Assembly (NCBI GenBank): GCA_949152435.1
Contig: OX424574.1
Location: 40,948,345 to 41,012,344, forward strand
DNA length: 64,000 nt
Direction of reading: 5' to 3'
Origin: Gastracanthus pulcherrimus
Lineage: Eukaryota; Arthropoda; Insecta; Hymenoptera; Pteromalidae
How positions within the stretch are numbered: the stretch's first letter is position 1; every line of letters begins with the position of its first letter. The notes beneath the pieces were generated by a model. The model ran no database searches. It was not told where the DNA came from and saw only the letters and a program-made list of their open reading frames with translations. This document shows, one piece after another, positions 1 to 13,400 of this stretch. A program made the position numbers and the translations under genes.

Positions 1-74
1 TTAAGAGAAACAAAAAAATTAGCCCTGAGACATTAAGTTTCACCATGTATATGCAGAGTAATGCTGATCCACGC

Positions 75-90
75 ACGCACGCATACGTAT

Positions 91-133
<43 letters not shown>

Positions 134-196
134 CGCACACTCACACACACACAAACATGCACAACCACTAACACTCACACTCATGCACATTCACAC
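75..196. repeat. (CA)n microsatellite, imperfect
   Basis: The stretch is an almost pure CA/CACG tract with scattered interruptions. It reads as a simple sequence repeat with no coding or structural signal. Confidence 0.9.
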
Positions 197-304
197 ACAC
201 ATTTTCTAAAAATAGTGTATTTTGATTTCTTAAGTTGTTTCTAACGTGCTTTTAGCAAAACTTTTTTTTTTACTATCACAAAGCTTCCTGTTTGAGGAAG
301 CAAA

Positions 305-741
305 AATTGTTCCAACAAAATTATGCTGTAACAAGTAAAAATATTGTCAATTAAAAAAATATTCAGTTATATCCCAATTATTCTTTTTATTTTTTAACCA
401 ATTTTAATGTTTCGGAGCTTGTTTTATTAAAAATATTTATCTACAAAATTAACCAAATAAAATTGTAAAATAATTAAAGACATCTGTAATAAGAGAAAGC
501 TAATTGTTTATAAAAATTTTCTTTTTTACTTATAAATAATTAGCTTTCTCTTATTACCGATAAATTGTTTTATAATTTTCTTTCATTAACTTTGTAGATA
601 AATGTTTAAAGAATAAAATAACCCCCGAAACATTAAACTTGGTTAAGAAATTAAAAAAATATTTGGGGTATAAGTAAATTTTTTTTATATTTGACAATAT
701 TTACACTTATGACCTTACGATTTTGTTGGAACAATTGTTTT
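305..741. mobile_element. Foldback (long inverted repeat) element, ~440 bp
   Basis: The segment opens with AATTGTTCCAACAAAAT near 309 and ends with the reverse complement near 739. Complementarity continues inward, with gaps, to a central hairpin whose arms contain GTAATAAGAGAAAGCTAATT (about 489-508) and its complement (about 538-557). The arms are roughly 200 bp each and there is no coding capacity. This is the structure of a non-autonomous DNA transposon or foldback element. No clear target-site duplication was found. Confidence 0.7.
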
Positions 742-1332
742 TATCATGTGGTTATACACTCTCATCAAGTATATTTCATATTTATATCATATGGCCTTAT
801 ATATGACCACTATATATGTAGAACGAAAGATTCTAAACAAACAATATTATGTCTATTATAGCAATACCTGATTCACAACTTTCCAAGAAAAAATTGTTCA
901 ATAATGATTACTTATAATGTGTAAGAGGGCATGAAAAGTATACATTTGCTTGCCTATAAGTACTTTTTTTTAGGAAATCAACGTTGAACTTATTACAATA
1001 AGTCTACAGAAGGACTATGTGCTAATTCACATTTTAAATAGTAACATACACTTTTAATTATTAGTTTATCTTTCTTGTACTTAACAATACCTATCTATTT
1101 AAATTCTCGGGTGACGTCAAAAGAAATTCTTTCCAAGTGCCATATTGTGACATCATTCACTAATGATTTGTGAACTACGATAAGTTTATCAATAATAATG
1201 GTATTTAAAAAATGCAAATAGCTTAATACATTGTAACTTAAGATATTAAATAAACAAATTCTCTATTTTTTATTTTTATTATAACAGGTTCAACTTTGAG
1301 CTCTCTAATAACTTTAATTTTTATTTTTATCG

Positions 1333-1361
<29 letters not shown>
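1333..1361. repeat. (TA)n microsatellite
   Basis: A pure TA dinucleotide run lies directly next to the inverted-repeat element that starts at 1367. Confidence 0.9.
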
Positions 1362-1363
<2 letters not shown>

Positions 1364-1366
1364 CTA

Positions 1367-1928
1367 CACGGAGAGAATTTTCTATTAAAAATTATGACGA
1401 AATTCACAGTAAAAATTACCGTGAATGACTATAAAGCTAGGACACTCTAACTTTCCGGCAGTTTTTGTTGATATTTACGATAAATTTTACCGTACTGAAG
1501 GGTAAAATTTGCCTGCCGCAGAGTAAAAGTTCCCTGTACGAATCTTAGAGAAAGCCAAAATTTGTGGTAATATTTGTACGAAATATTTCTTAAAAATCTG
1601 GATTTTCTTCCAATTGTTGTAGCAGTATCATTAATACTTAAATAAGTAGTACATTATACACATTTATATTTGAGTTAACCTAAAATGTGTACACGCTCAG
1701 TTGTTTCCTTTATCAGCTGTCTTCTTTTTCTCAAATCAGGCAAATTTTACCATTCAGTGCGGTAAAATTTATAGTTTGTGCAGTAAAATTTGTAGTCAAT
1801 GAGGTAAAGTTTTTAGTAAAATATCAGTTAAAAGTGCCAGAAAGTAGGACTGTCCCAGCTTTATAGTTATTTACGGTAATTTTTATCCTGAATATCGTTA
1901 TAATTTTTATTAGAAAATTCTCTCTGTG
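1367..1928. mobile_element. MITE, family 1 copy 1 (CACGGAGAG termini, TA target)
   Basis: A 562 bp element with terminal inverted repeats of about 75 bp. The left end is CACGGAGAGAATTTTCT and the right end is its near-complement ending CTCTCTGTG. It is flanked by TA on both sides (1365-1366 and 1929-1930). The interior repeats short motifs such as GGTAAAATTT on both strands. A near-identical copy in the same orientation sits at 29980-30538, and a shorter relative at 32574-32793. TA flanks and long inverted repeats suggest a Tc1/mariner-type non-autonomous element; this is an inference. Confidence 0.88.
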
Positions 1929-1930
1929 TA

Positions 1931-3167
1931 TAAGATACAGCTAAAATTCGATTTTTTATGCCTTTTTGACGTTTATTTTTCGTTTTTCTCGACAAACTTT
2001 GTTTAAACGACGGTAACGTAAAATATGTTAAATGTAAAAAAGTTGTATTCGTTTAAATGACACTAACATAAAAAATGTTAAATGTAAAGAAGTTGTGTTT
2101 TTTTAGATCTACACCTTTACTGTGGAAAATTTAGTAAAAAAATAAAATTTCATGATGCAAATAAAATTTAATTCAATTTCCGTTAAGTATTTAAAATAGT
2201 CGTGAATTTTTTCAGATTCTTTTAAACCCATATATTTAAAGTTGTTTGAAGCTAAATATGACTTTATTGCCAAAATGTACATTTTAATAATTTTTTTAAC
2301 AATATTTCATGTTATTTTGATTCTTTTTATATAAATATTGTACTTCTGTCATTTTGCGACTGTGGCAGTCACTTTTGTCCTGAAAAAAGCTATATTCATG
2401 ATTTTTGGTGTAATGGTTCAACTGATCAAACACACTTTTTTGGAATTTTAAGTTTTAAAATGAGTTTAATTAATCGAAAGGGGCATTAAAAGGGTTTGGA
2501 ACCATTTTTTATGAAAAATTGAGAAAATTTTCTAGAAAATACCTTGTTGCTATTTTTAAAGATATTTAATTTTGTTGAATTAATGGAGGTTGAAATTTGC
2601 TTAAAAAATGTAAAAAATGCCTACATGCTCATATTTAGCCTTGATACCAAGAGAAACATTTTTACCGAAGTAATAAAAAACAATTTTTTTTTATTTCGTT
2701 TTCCCAGATAATCATCCATATATATTGCTAAAAACACAAACGTAATTAATGAAGCATGCTTTATTAAAATAATACAGACGTTAAGTAAACAAAACAAAAT
2801 ACGCATTATAGGATACGTAATGAATGTATCCCACCCTCTTCTTTTAAAATTAGAAATCATCTACTATTTCTATTTTGGCAAAGTTTGCAGTTGACTCACT
2901 TTCGGACACTAATATCCCTAAAATTCGTACCTGAAACGTAACGATAAAACTTACGTGTACAGTCGTATTGTTGAATGACGCTTAGAAAGAGAGATAAGAT
3001 GCAGATAATATTGAACAACTTTTCGAATGTAAAATATATGTTGGTATCAAATTTTTCTAAAAATAATATTTAAGTACCTATACATTTTAAGAAATATTTT
3101 ATTAATAATTTGACGATTGAAAAGTCTTTAATTACATTCGCGTACAATAGTATCAGTAAAAATGTAT
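1931..3167. other. AT-rich intergenic sequence, nothing recognised
   Basis: The open frames here are short, AT-rich and lack recognisable protein motifs or paired splice sites. I see no gene, RNA or element boundary. Confidence 0.5.
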
Positions 3168-3691
3168 TTAATCCTTCAATGCCCAGACCCTTTTTTAGTT
3201 GAAGAAATGTGTTTCCTATTATTTAATCACCTTTCATTTAGCCCCAAACTAAGAAATACATCCTTATGAAAAAAACGGTAATATTATTTTTATAGAAGCG
3301 AAATCAAAAAACATATTTTCGATATTCCTGATTTTAAATTAGGTATACTTAATCAATTAATACATTAATCTCATATTATTAGTACCTTTATATAAATACC
3401 CATTGATAGAAATACAAATAGAATCGTTTTACTCGTTTTTTTCAACTGAAAACTGCAGCGTCATAATACGCATTACTTTAACGCTCATCACTATGCACAA
3501 TGTCGCGTTAAATTTTTTTTGTAAGAAAGTAAATACACTTTTTTTTGGTTCTTTACCGGCATCAAAAATTCTATTTCCATATAAACTATGAAACTAAATC
3601 AGTAAAAACCTTAATTTACCTATTACGGTTGCTTTACGGAGGTTTAAAACGGGCGGCCTTTAGAGGCTATCTGATGGGCATTAAACAGTTA
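3168..3691. mobile_element. Possible MITE with TTTAATGCCCA-type ends
   Basis: The left edge reads TTTAATCCTTCAATGCCCA. The right edge, reverse-complemented, reads GTTAACTGTTTAATGCCCA. The shared AATGCCCA and TTAA-like outer bases resemble short piggyBac-type ends, and related TTAACCC-led sequences occur near 39324 and 40576. Arms are short and imperfect, so this is tentative. Confidence 0.3.
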
Positions 3692-3959
3692 ACATGCTAA
3701 ATTTCTATAAACACCAGTTTTCTAACAATTTCTATAATTTAGCAGTGGAATAATATTTTTAGTTTAACATGGTATTACGTTTATTAAAAATATAGATATG
3801 TTTGTGTACCCTGATAAGAAATTAACGTGCGGAGGGTGGATCTCAAAATAATATAAATATTGATATAATCATTTATTTCTATATAATAATATGATATACT
3901 ATATTATATGAAAGAAGAGCACTTCAAAAGAAGAGAAATAAAATTTTGAAACAAATTTC

Positions 3960-4385
3960 GATATGAGAAAAGTAGATATTGTCAACTATATAAAGATTCT
4001 AAAAAATCACTGGAATCTTTTATATTTTTTATCTAATTTGAATTTTAAAGGTCTCATTTTGTTCCTTGAATAATTTCAGGGGGACTTTCTGATAGAAAAG
4101 TAGAAAAATACTTAAAATCCGAGAAGTTACATCCAATTGTTCATACTTACGCGTGTATGTATTTATAAATAAATGTATTTGAAATTCTCCAATGAGCTTA
4201 GCGAAAACGCGTGTTCGATTCAATGAAACCCAATAAAATTGCAGTATTTCAAAAAAATTCAAACGCATTCGACTAGAAATTACCCACGTTGAGTGTACAT
4301 AATTTTGCATGTACATATTTTGATTATTTCGCAATGTTTCTATAGGTACAGTTCCTTGAAATTATTCAAGAAGAAAATGAGATCT
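3960..4385. mobile_element. Foldback element, family A copy 1 (degenerate)
   Basis: A segment around 4046-4090 (GGTCTCATTTTGTTCCTTGA, then TTTCAGGGGGACTT) is the imperfect inverse of about 4345-4400. The same sequence family recurs at 15100-15370 inside element C and at 44530-45190 in element A, where GTTCCT, TTTCAGGGGGACTTACCCATAT and AAAATTAAAATCGG-like motifs appear in the same order. It carries no coding capacity. Confidence 0.6.
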
Positions 4386-5034
4386 TTAACATTCAAATAA
4401 CATAATAACTAAAAAAACCGCTGCCAATTCATTGGCACTTATAGCTTACTCAAACCTAGTTAATCATTCCCATATGAAATTGTTCTAACATGAATGTGAT
4501 ATGTCCCCACTGCCTTTTTCTCCTTATTTATTGAAAAGTCATGAATATATTTCGACGGTAGGGGAGTGTATGGAGCTGGATCAGGAGGAAGTGCGATTTT
4601 GCGAGCGCGTGCGTTGGTTTCCTTCCCCTCCGTTGTACACAATAAGTCTTTCTACAAAGAGTCACGACATAAGTCCTTATAATCTAGGCAAATAAATTAG
4701 CCAAAGGATACAAAAAAGCTACATTTCTGTAAACTTTCAGCAAGATTCATGCTGCTTTACTCCGGTTATCGTGGGACATAGAAAATCAATTTTTTTACAA
4801 AATGATTTTTTTTCTCAAGAATAAAAAATAAAATGATTAAAAAATTTAACTAAATATTTTTCTCGCTATTACTAATTTCCTCAAATTTTTTCAAATATTT
4901 TCCGTCATATTTTTGTGAGATATAACTGTTTGAAAAAAGATATGACGGTCTCCTGTATAATGAGAGAAAGGAATAAGGTTATCCATAATTTCGGGTCGCA
5001 AAATATAGGTAATTTCATGCCCTTTCAACCAGGA

Positions 5035-5160
5035 TAAATTAATTTGGTATAAAATTAACAAAGTGGCGACCAATTAAACAAAACGAAAGAAATCGATTTT
5101 TTTTGTTTAATTGACTTGGTTACCACTTTGTTAATTCTTTTACCAAATTAATTTTTCCTA
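5035..5160. repeat. Short imperfect palindrome / hairpin element
   Basis: The left arm (ATTAATTTGGTATAAAATTA then ACAAAGTGG) is inverted on the right (CCACTTTGTTAATTC then ACCAAATTAATT) around an oligo-T centre near 5100. Arms are about 45-55 bp. It is probably a small non-autonomous transposon. Confidence 0.6.
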
Positions 5161-6449
5161 GTTCCTGACATAGCCATTCATACACAGATTAATAATCTTT
5201 CTTATTTTTTTGTTTTCGTCATCCTGGAGGGGAGTTATTGTGCTGACCGTGGGTTTTACGCGCAATTTTGAATGTAAATAAAACCGTCAGATAAAAAAAT
5301 TTTTGTAAATAAAATAATATGATTATATAGCAAAAGAGGAAATAAATAAAATAAAAATATTACATGTTAATAGCGTTTCTAGATTTTGAGAAAAAAATTC
5401 TTAAAATCCACCTTTCTCTTTTAGTCGCCAAAGAGGTAGGTTATGCCTTAAATCACACACCACCGTAATATACGATAATAGTGTACTTTTTAGAAACTAT
5501 TTGAACATAGGTATAACGAGTTTTAAAAATTTAATATTATTATTTTCGAAATCGTAAAAATTTTCCATTTGCCAATTCTGTTCATTCAGTATTTTAAATA
5601 TAACTCTCCTCTTTTTATTCATTTCCTCAAATGTAGAGGTCAATGTATTACACAAAATGACTGAGTCGTTTACAGTTTACCAACTACTATGCAATGAAAA
5701 CAAATATTTATTTATACTTTTATTTCCCAATTTATCCACTTAAAGATTTAAATACCAATAAATACTTTCGTAAATATTTAGATGAATCATTTGTAAATGG
5801 ATTTAAAAAATTATAGTACAAACTTACTTAAAAATCGTCGTAAATTATCAGTATAGCCTTGACAATACTCAGTAAAGCTAATTAGTCAAATTGTTGAGAT
5901 AACACAAGTATTTGGTAATCAAATGAGATGATTGTGCAATGCTACTGAAAATAGCGTTTTCACGAAAAATTATATTTACAATTTTAGATAAATACAAAAA
6001 TTACTTATAATATCTTATACCTACCTAGGTATATCTCTAATTTCTTAAATATTCTAGAATAATTGTCAAAATCTTACAAACTTCTTCACTTTTATATTTT
6101 TATGCAAGTTTTCCCAATTACTTTTTGATAAACAACTTCTGATGTTTATATCGAAGAAAATAGTTTTGTCTCGGAAAATAAATTCTAAAAATAAGAAAAT
6201 CTTGGAGGTTTGACGCTGCAAATTACATATGTTGCAGTATATCCATATAACCATACGTGCCATTTTTACTCAAAACTTCACATTTTTATGTTCATTCAAT
6301 TTGTTTAAGAAAAAAATTTATTTCATTAAAGACTACATAATTGACTTGTAATGTATTACTAAAACATATGATTTAGAAGTGCAACCTATATTAAATGAAT
6401 CGTATTTTATAATTAATAATTAAGTTAGAATTTATCACATAAATACATA
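5161..6449. other. AT-rich intergenic sequence, nothing recognised
   Basis: Only short AT-rich open frames are present. No splice-consistent exon, RNA gene or inverted repeat could be supported. Confidence 0.5.
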
Positions 6450-6570
6450 AAGAAATAAATAAATAAGTAAATAAATAAGTAAATAAATAAGTAAATAAAT
6501 AAATAAATAACTAAATAAATGAATAATAAATGATTATATAAATATATAAATAAATAAATGAGTAAATAAA
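6450..6570. repeat. (TAAA)n microsatellite with TAAG variants
   Basis: The tract repeats AAATAAATAAGT-type tetranucleotides for roughly 120 bp, with point changes toward its 3' end. Confidence 0.85.
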
Positions 6571-7179
6571 AAATAGTATTTTCATTCAGGAAGTGATTTT
6601 AATAGTGGCATTCAGTATTTATTTTTTCGATGCATAGAAAAATGTTTGTGGGCAGCGTGGACGTCGTTCGTATTTATTTATATTTCGTAAGAAAACGAAA
6701 TCAGTAGAAGGGACTAGTTTTACGTGTCCCAAAGGCGTAGAATACTACGATTTATACTGTTAGCAGTATATCAACGAATACACTTTCACATTTAAATTGG
6801 AGCATCTTTATTTTGCATTCGAAAAATGACCAATTATTTGCAACCGAAAAACATTTAACAAAAATTGGTTTAAAAATTCAAAACCTTCGCCAACTCGGTC
6901 TCAAAAAGTATAACGGCATCATCCCATCGAAATTCCGAAGATCCTTTCACAGGCATTTCAGTTGTCCACCATGTGAAAATCGCCGCAATAACCACACAAA
7001 AAAGTCGCCATCAATCACCAGAAAGCCCAACTCACTGTATATACATTAAAGAGAGCCGAGTTACGCAAAAATAAACATTAAAAATACGCAACAAAAAAGA
7101 ATACACGCGAAGACATTGTACCTCAACAATGTATATAAAAACAAAAACCAAACACAGATATAATGCATCACATGGAGAA

Positions 7180-8525
7180 ACATAAAATAAAAATGCGTCG
7201 ACGATCGTTGACAGAGAGAGAAAAAAAGCCAGCGCGCAAAGAAACTGTCCAAGTACAGAGAAAAGTCGACCAAAAAAGAAAAAAAAATGAAACGTAAACT
7301 GTATAACCTCTGGTTCGCTCACCTAACGGCAGAAGCTCGTTTTCCTCGGCAGCTTAGCAGCACGGCAGCACTTCTCTGGCATAACCTGGATGCTCTCTGC
7401 CTCTGTCTCTCCCCCAACTGGCAGCGCAGGAATGATAATGTTATAGGGTGGCACTGTGGCAGGCTCCGCAGTCTGCACACGCAGCACCCCGTCGACAAAT
7501 AGGAGCGCGCCCGCCAGGCACAATAGAAATAGAAGAAAAAAAAGGAAAAAAAAACTACTTGGTCGTTGACGACGACTATCGACGAAACAAACGTGCGACC
7601 GTCCGCAGTCACATATCTCTCTCTCGATTCCCTGTTTTCGGAGAGAGACACCCTTTTTTTCTTTACTCCTCTGCTCTGCTCCCTTTTAACACACGAGCAC
7701 AACACACACGTGCACACCTCACAAAAACATGTACGATTCAACGGCACGATGATTCGACGACGATGCCACTGCACAGCACTGCACTGCACTGCACAGCACG
7801 ATTTTTCCTTTCTTCGAGTAGCGAGAGAGCGAGGGCAGAAAAGTGCTGATTGCACGCGCACCTCGTGGAGGGTCAGAAACGGAAAGAAAGAAGAAGTCCG
7901 AGGAGGGAGGGCGAATTAAAAGTGCATGCACACGTGAGCGAGAGAGAGAGAGATGGATGGATTGCTAGCACACACAGAGAGAGCTATAATAGAGAAAGAG
8001 AAGGAAGGAGGAGGAGAATAAAAGCGCGAGTGTATATGTGTGGCGATGACGCGACGTTCGCCTCGAGTCTCGAGTGAGAGGCACACGCGCACCACACAGT
8101 CTACTGTGTTTTCTGTTGCTTTTTCCGTCTGATTTTCAGCTTCTATATCCTTGTTATACTTTGTTCACAGCGAGGAGAAGCTTTTTTCCGCGCTGCTCTC
8201 TGCTGCTGCTGCTGCTGCCTGCCCCTGCAGCGTACAATTCGGCCGCGAGATGACGCGCGAGCGTCGCCCGCGATCAGCTGATTCGGCAGTGGGGCGCATG
8301 TCCCATATAGTGCGTGAGACGGTCCGTTTTAGGTTCGACCGCGTGTTCTCCGTCCTTTTTCTTTTTAAAGGCCGACTCTGCGATTCGTTTGTCAGCTCGC
8401 TCGCGCTTTTTCTGCGGGTGTAGTGGGCAATGTGTACCTAGGCATGCGAGACTTTTCAGTGCGGAGGAAGGAATTATCTCGCTCGATGCGGCGTGTGACA
8501 CAACACGTGTCCGCTGCGTTTAGTG
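7180..8525. promoter_or_regulatory. GC-rich, CpG-containing promoter-like island
   Basis: This stretch is clearly richer in G+C and CpG than its surroundings. It contains GAGAGA runs (about 7938-7990), CTG/GCT triplet runs (8197-8217) and many CGCG-type words, as do the confirmed 5' gene regions elsewhere in the window. Overlapping long frames on both strands are an effect of composition. It could be the promoter or untranslated first exon of METTL1 (start codon at 9132) or of a leftward gene outside the window. No reading frame here shows a recognisable product. Confidence 0.4.
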
Positions 8526-9131
8526 CCGTAAATATACGTATCTTCACTATTGGTTGTTCTTGTTAAGTATATGTTTTCGATTAGAATTTTATGAGAGAAA
8601 GTATCCGGATGCTTTTTAGTTAAACTGTTTGAGTGGTTGAGTTTGGGCTAACTAACTCTTCGTGCTTTATTGTTGCTGTAATTCTGTGAAAGGTTAGTTT
8701 AGTTAATACATATTACCCGATGTATATTAATATTTTTATTATAAAGTTTACTAAAGTTTTGAATGAAAATTATATTTCTAAGATATTGTATGATATATTT
8801 GATGAAGCTTTTGCTTTCCAAATATAAAATGGACCTTTGAAAAGTTAATTAAATTGTTTGTTATTCGAATAATGTACTTGATAATAATTGTCAAATTGGA
8901 TTGAAATATTAATTAAAAAGTATTTCTTGTTTATAAACAACATGTGTTCCATGTAATCATTCAAACAATGCTTTAAATATTTATTTAAGTTCTTTCAATT
9001 CTAAGCCCCTAATTTAAAATTTCAAACTATTTATTCATTGTTTGTATCTATTCTAATTTTATCATTTTAAGTACCTTATTAAGAAAAATAATGATTTTGA
9101 ATATGCGCAGTTTGAAAGTAACAAGCTCAAG

Positions 9132-10200
9132 ATGGAGAACAAAGTAAAGGCCCTACCTCAAAAAAAGTTTTATCGACAACGAGCTCATTCTAATCCTATA
9201 GCAGATCACTGTATTGAGTAGTAAGTTTTGAGTATAACTTAGTGCTTATACAATTATTAGAGTATTAAATTATAAGAAAATGAAAAACTATTGTTTTTAT
9301 TATAGTCCTGTGAAACCTGATGCAATGGATTGGAGTACATTATATTCAAAATTCGTTGATTATACTTCTGATCCAAGTAGTAACATTAAACAACTGACTA
9401 CACCTGTTGAATTTGTAGATGTTGGTTGTGGCTATGGGGGATTGCTTGGTAGGTTCATATTCAAGAGAATATTATTCCATTATTTTTAAATATATATTCT
9501 CTCTTTTAGTTACACTTTCACCAATGTTCCCTAATAATTTAATTGTGGGAATGGAAATAAGAGTGAAAGTCTCGGACTATGTAATAGATAGAATAGAAGC
9601 ACTACGTTCTCAATACCCAGACCAATATGGAAATATTGCTTGTGTTAGAACTAATGCTATGAAATATTTACCAAATTACTTTCATAAAGGCCAATTGAAA
9701 AAAATGTTTTTCTTGTATCCTGATCCACATTTCAAAAAAGCAAAACACAAGTGGCGCATCATTAACAAATGTCTTCTAGCAGAATATGCTTATATTTTAG
9801 CAGAGAATGTAAGTAGAACTATGCATACACAAGCATTTAATTCAGTAAAAATTACTTATTTGATAACAATATGTAGTTTAAATATGTATATTTAGGCTAT
9901 TGTGTACACAATGACTGATGTCAAAGATTTGCATGAATGGATGGTACAGCATTTAACAGAACATCCTTTGTTTGAGCGTATTCCAGAAGATCAATTGGTA
10001 AATTTATTATTCAGAATTACTAATTAAAGAAAAGTTTAATTCCTAATTAATTTATTATATGTGTACAGACCTCAGACCCTATTATTGAGAAATTGTATGA
10101 AAGTACTGAAGAAGGACAGAAAGTTACCAGAAATAAGGGAGATAAATTTTTAGCAGTATTTCGGCGAATTACTGACCCTTGTGTAACTAATAATAGATAA
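9132..10200 (+). CDS. METTL1: tRNA (guanine-N7-)-methyltransferase
   Basis: Catalytic subunit that methylates guanosine 46 in the variable loop of many tRNAs, working with WDR4 (family knowledge). Five exons join in frame: 9132-9220, 9306-9448, 9510-9808, 9896-9997, 10069-10200, all with GT-AG introns. They give 254 residues, close to the ~276 of the human protein. The S-adenosylmethionine loop DVGCGYGG is at residues 68-75, followed by GMEIR (91-95). The family hallmark YPDPHFKKAKHK is at 147-158. The C-terminus holds the TEEGQKVTRNKG-like segment. The start at 9132 is the first ATG in frame and gives the usual short basic N-terminus (KKFYRQRAHSNP). An AATAAA at 10199-10204 overlaps the stop codon and is a candidate polyadenylation signal. 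The gene is convergent with LARS1. Confidence 0.95.
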
Positions 10201-10489
10201 TAAATTCATATATTTCATATACTCATATCTGTTTTATAATATTTATCCCGGTTTATTTCAAATTTAAAAAAATAAATTTGAATTTTATATGTTGAAATAT
10301 AAGAAGACTTTTTCAACAAAATAATACCTGAAGAAGACACAATTTTTGGATTTTTTATAATTTATTTTTTATAAGATAAATATATTTAACAAAATTGTAT
10401 TTAAATGTATAAATAATACAACATTCCATAGCTCTTAGAGCAGAGGTCTTCAAAAAATACAAACTTGCTTTTTCAGTTTGTAGCATTCC
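10201..10489. other. Convergent 3' spacer between METTL1 and LARS1
   Basis: The spacer is AT-rich, about 290 bp from stop codon to stop codon. It contains AATAAA for METTL1 at its left edge and a minus-strand AATAAA near 10361-10366 for LARS1. The 3' untranslated regions probably abut or overlap. Confidence 0.6.
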
Positions 10490-13400
10490 TTATATTCCGA
10501 CGCAATATACGAGCTCTTCACCTACTTTATAAGTCTTGTCTTTAATTTTAATGCTTGCAACTTCCTTTTCTAAGTCTATTGAAAATACTGCATCATCTAA
10601 TATCTGCTGCTTATTCAACAAAATATCTTCGGTTGTTGGAATTATTCGAGGACCTAAGAGTGGGTCCTCGTAGCGATATAAAGTGATGGTAGAGAGATCT
10701 AAAAGAAACCATAAATCTTATATTAGTTATTCAATTAGAAGACTTAAATTTTGGTAACAAATTGTGAATCCTTTCATACACAATTATATATTTTTAAATT
10801 TTAATTTGTGAAATATTTATTTTTGTGAAGTAAATTTTATTCTATTTTATTAGTACCTTTGATATTTTTTTCCTTTGCCAGTCTTGAAATAACTTGCTTA
10901 ACTGTATCACCATGACTAATCTTGATCATTGCTTCAAATAAACCATTGCATTTTTGTGGGTTCACAAAACGAATAGCTAAGCCTGGCTTAACAGAAAAAT
11001 TGATGTAAGGTGCACCAGGACAACATTCTTCTTTTGTCTTATCTTCTGCTTCGTCAGCATATTTAATTTCTAAATCTTCCAACTGCAGCAATTACAGTAT
11101 TTTTATAAATTAAATTATTTCGATTAAATTGCTAAAAATGTATAATATTTTAACTTTATACTTACATCAAGTGTGTTACGAAGGTAATCCTTACTACCTA
11201 CAAGTACATCATATTCATTAAAATCTAAAGTTAAATTAAGGGCTCCAACTCCGACTGCTTCCATTTTTTCCCTTATCATTTGTACAAATGGCATAACTCG
11301 TTTAATGTATTTCTTCAAATCTGCCTTTTTTCCTAATTCAGCAGCAACTACTTTATTTTCTGGAAGGCTATTGCCATTTATCTAAACAGATAACAGATAT
11401 GTTTATAGATTCGTTAAATCTACTCAAAAAAATGCTTTGGCAACAAAATTAATAACAATGGCAAAAACTCACTGTATACAATTCTTTCATACTCGTAAGA
11501 ATTGAACTTTGCCAAGTAGGCCACGTTTTCGCTACGTAAATGGTACCACATGTCGGTTTTTCTACTGCGACCGGTGGACCTTTTTGCTGTTTTTTCGTCT
11601 TCACCGTTGCGTGGTTAATCAAGCGTACTCTGAACGAGTGAGCTGCATCCATAAGATATTGCGAAGATTGTATGAGAATCTCGTCAATTTTGCCTGCAGT
11701 AGGCCAGCCAGCATTCAAGACGGTACCCTTCTAAAATTTTAAAATATGCGCACGCTTGTATAAAACTAGAAAATAATATATTTTCAACTGTTTAATTAAT
11801 TATCTTTGTAAATCTTGATAATACACATTTATTGTAATGCACAAAAAAGTAAGTTTAATTACTATAAAGAATCTAATATAAAGAACATTTTGCTGATTAG
11901 CGGATTTATTCTAATAAAATTTTTAGTAAATTAAAAAATAATATATATTTTTTAATATAAACGTATATTATTCAGAATATTATTCAATAGCGAATTATCT
12001 TTTGAAAAACATATCGACCATATTTCTAATAAAGTGCTAAGAAATTTCGGTTTCATAAAGAGATCCACATATGATTTTACTAACTCAAACCCCAATAATC
12101 TATGTGTACAACTCATTAGTAATCCGACTCTTACGTATGGTTCTGTAATATGGGTGCCACACTGGCGTTTCACGTTTATATTAATCAGCTGGAATCAGTC
12201 CAACATAAGTTTGTTAGGTATATATTAGCTAAGAATCGTGAACCAATGAGTGATTTAGATCATGACGATTATGAGCCAGCAAAGCATAGATTTAATATTC
12301 CCAGGATTACATCTCACCTCACTTAAGTATCACTATCTGTGCAGTTCTGAAGTAAAATCACGGTTTATTGAAAGGTCAGTTACTTATGCTATCCGAAATT
12401 TAAGATCAATTGAAGAATCTAACAACAGATCAAATTATGGATTTTATTCGCCAATCAATAGACTTTATACAGTATGGAATTCTTTATTGGCCGAGATCAG
12501 AGAAATTTCATCCATTAGCGCATTTATGTATATATTTATTTATATATTCATTTCAAAATAAAATACATTCCCTATTATCTGAAGCATAAAGCTTTTAAAA
12601 TGAAGCATAAAGGTTTAGAATACTAGTGTTAAAAATGATGTTTCTTGTTTATTTAGCGGTTCAAACTATTAATCTATTATTTTATTTATTTTTATACTTG
12701 AATCTATTTTTTGTTATCTACTTGTTAACAAGGACTCTCGCTCTGTACAATATCAATTTTTTATAATATATAAAGATAAATAAATAAACTATAAAATTAC
12801 CTTTCCAATCAAACTCCATACGTGTTCTGCTACATGGGGGCAAATCGGTGACAGAAGAATCGTTTGTATCTCTATAAACCGCATCAGAAGATCCAAATTA
12901 ACACCTTCCAATGAGCTTAATTGTAAGTACTTATCCTTCGTCGTTTGTAATTCAAAGAAACCAGTTCGTAATGCTTCTTTGTAAAGCATTTTAGAATAGT
13001 TATCTCCGGTCTCTTGTATTTTCAAGTTTATTTCACTGAAAATGTGACAATATTCAAAATGATTTGTATTTTTCAAACAGTTTAATAACATTCAAGCTTT
13101 TTAATCATTAAAAGAGATGCTATTTAATATGTTAGGAATGTCTCGAACTACATCTTTGTTGACGAGTTATGTATATATATAATATATATTTTTCACATTT
13201 ACTACTAATTTTCATTAATCATATTTAGAGTGTTTCATACACTCTTCAATTAAAAAGGCTTTAAAAGTGTTACAATTTCAAAGTATTAACATAAAAAATA
13301 TTTCGTGTATTTGTAAAACATTTATGTACAAAGGAAAGTCTTTCTCTTTAGAGCGAATAATTCGTAAACCATGTCTTATACGGTTATTAAGAGATGAAAT

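Noticed and set aside
7032..8523. Many overlapping long frames on both strands in the GC-rich island (for example 180 codons on the minus strand at 7319-7861)
   Set aside because: The frames overlap each other in several phases, show low-complexity His/Arg/Cys-rich translations and match no family. GC-rich composition with few stop codons explains them.
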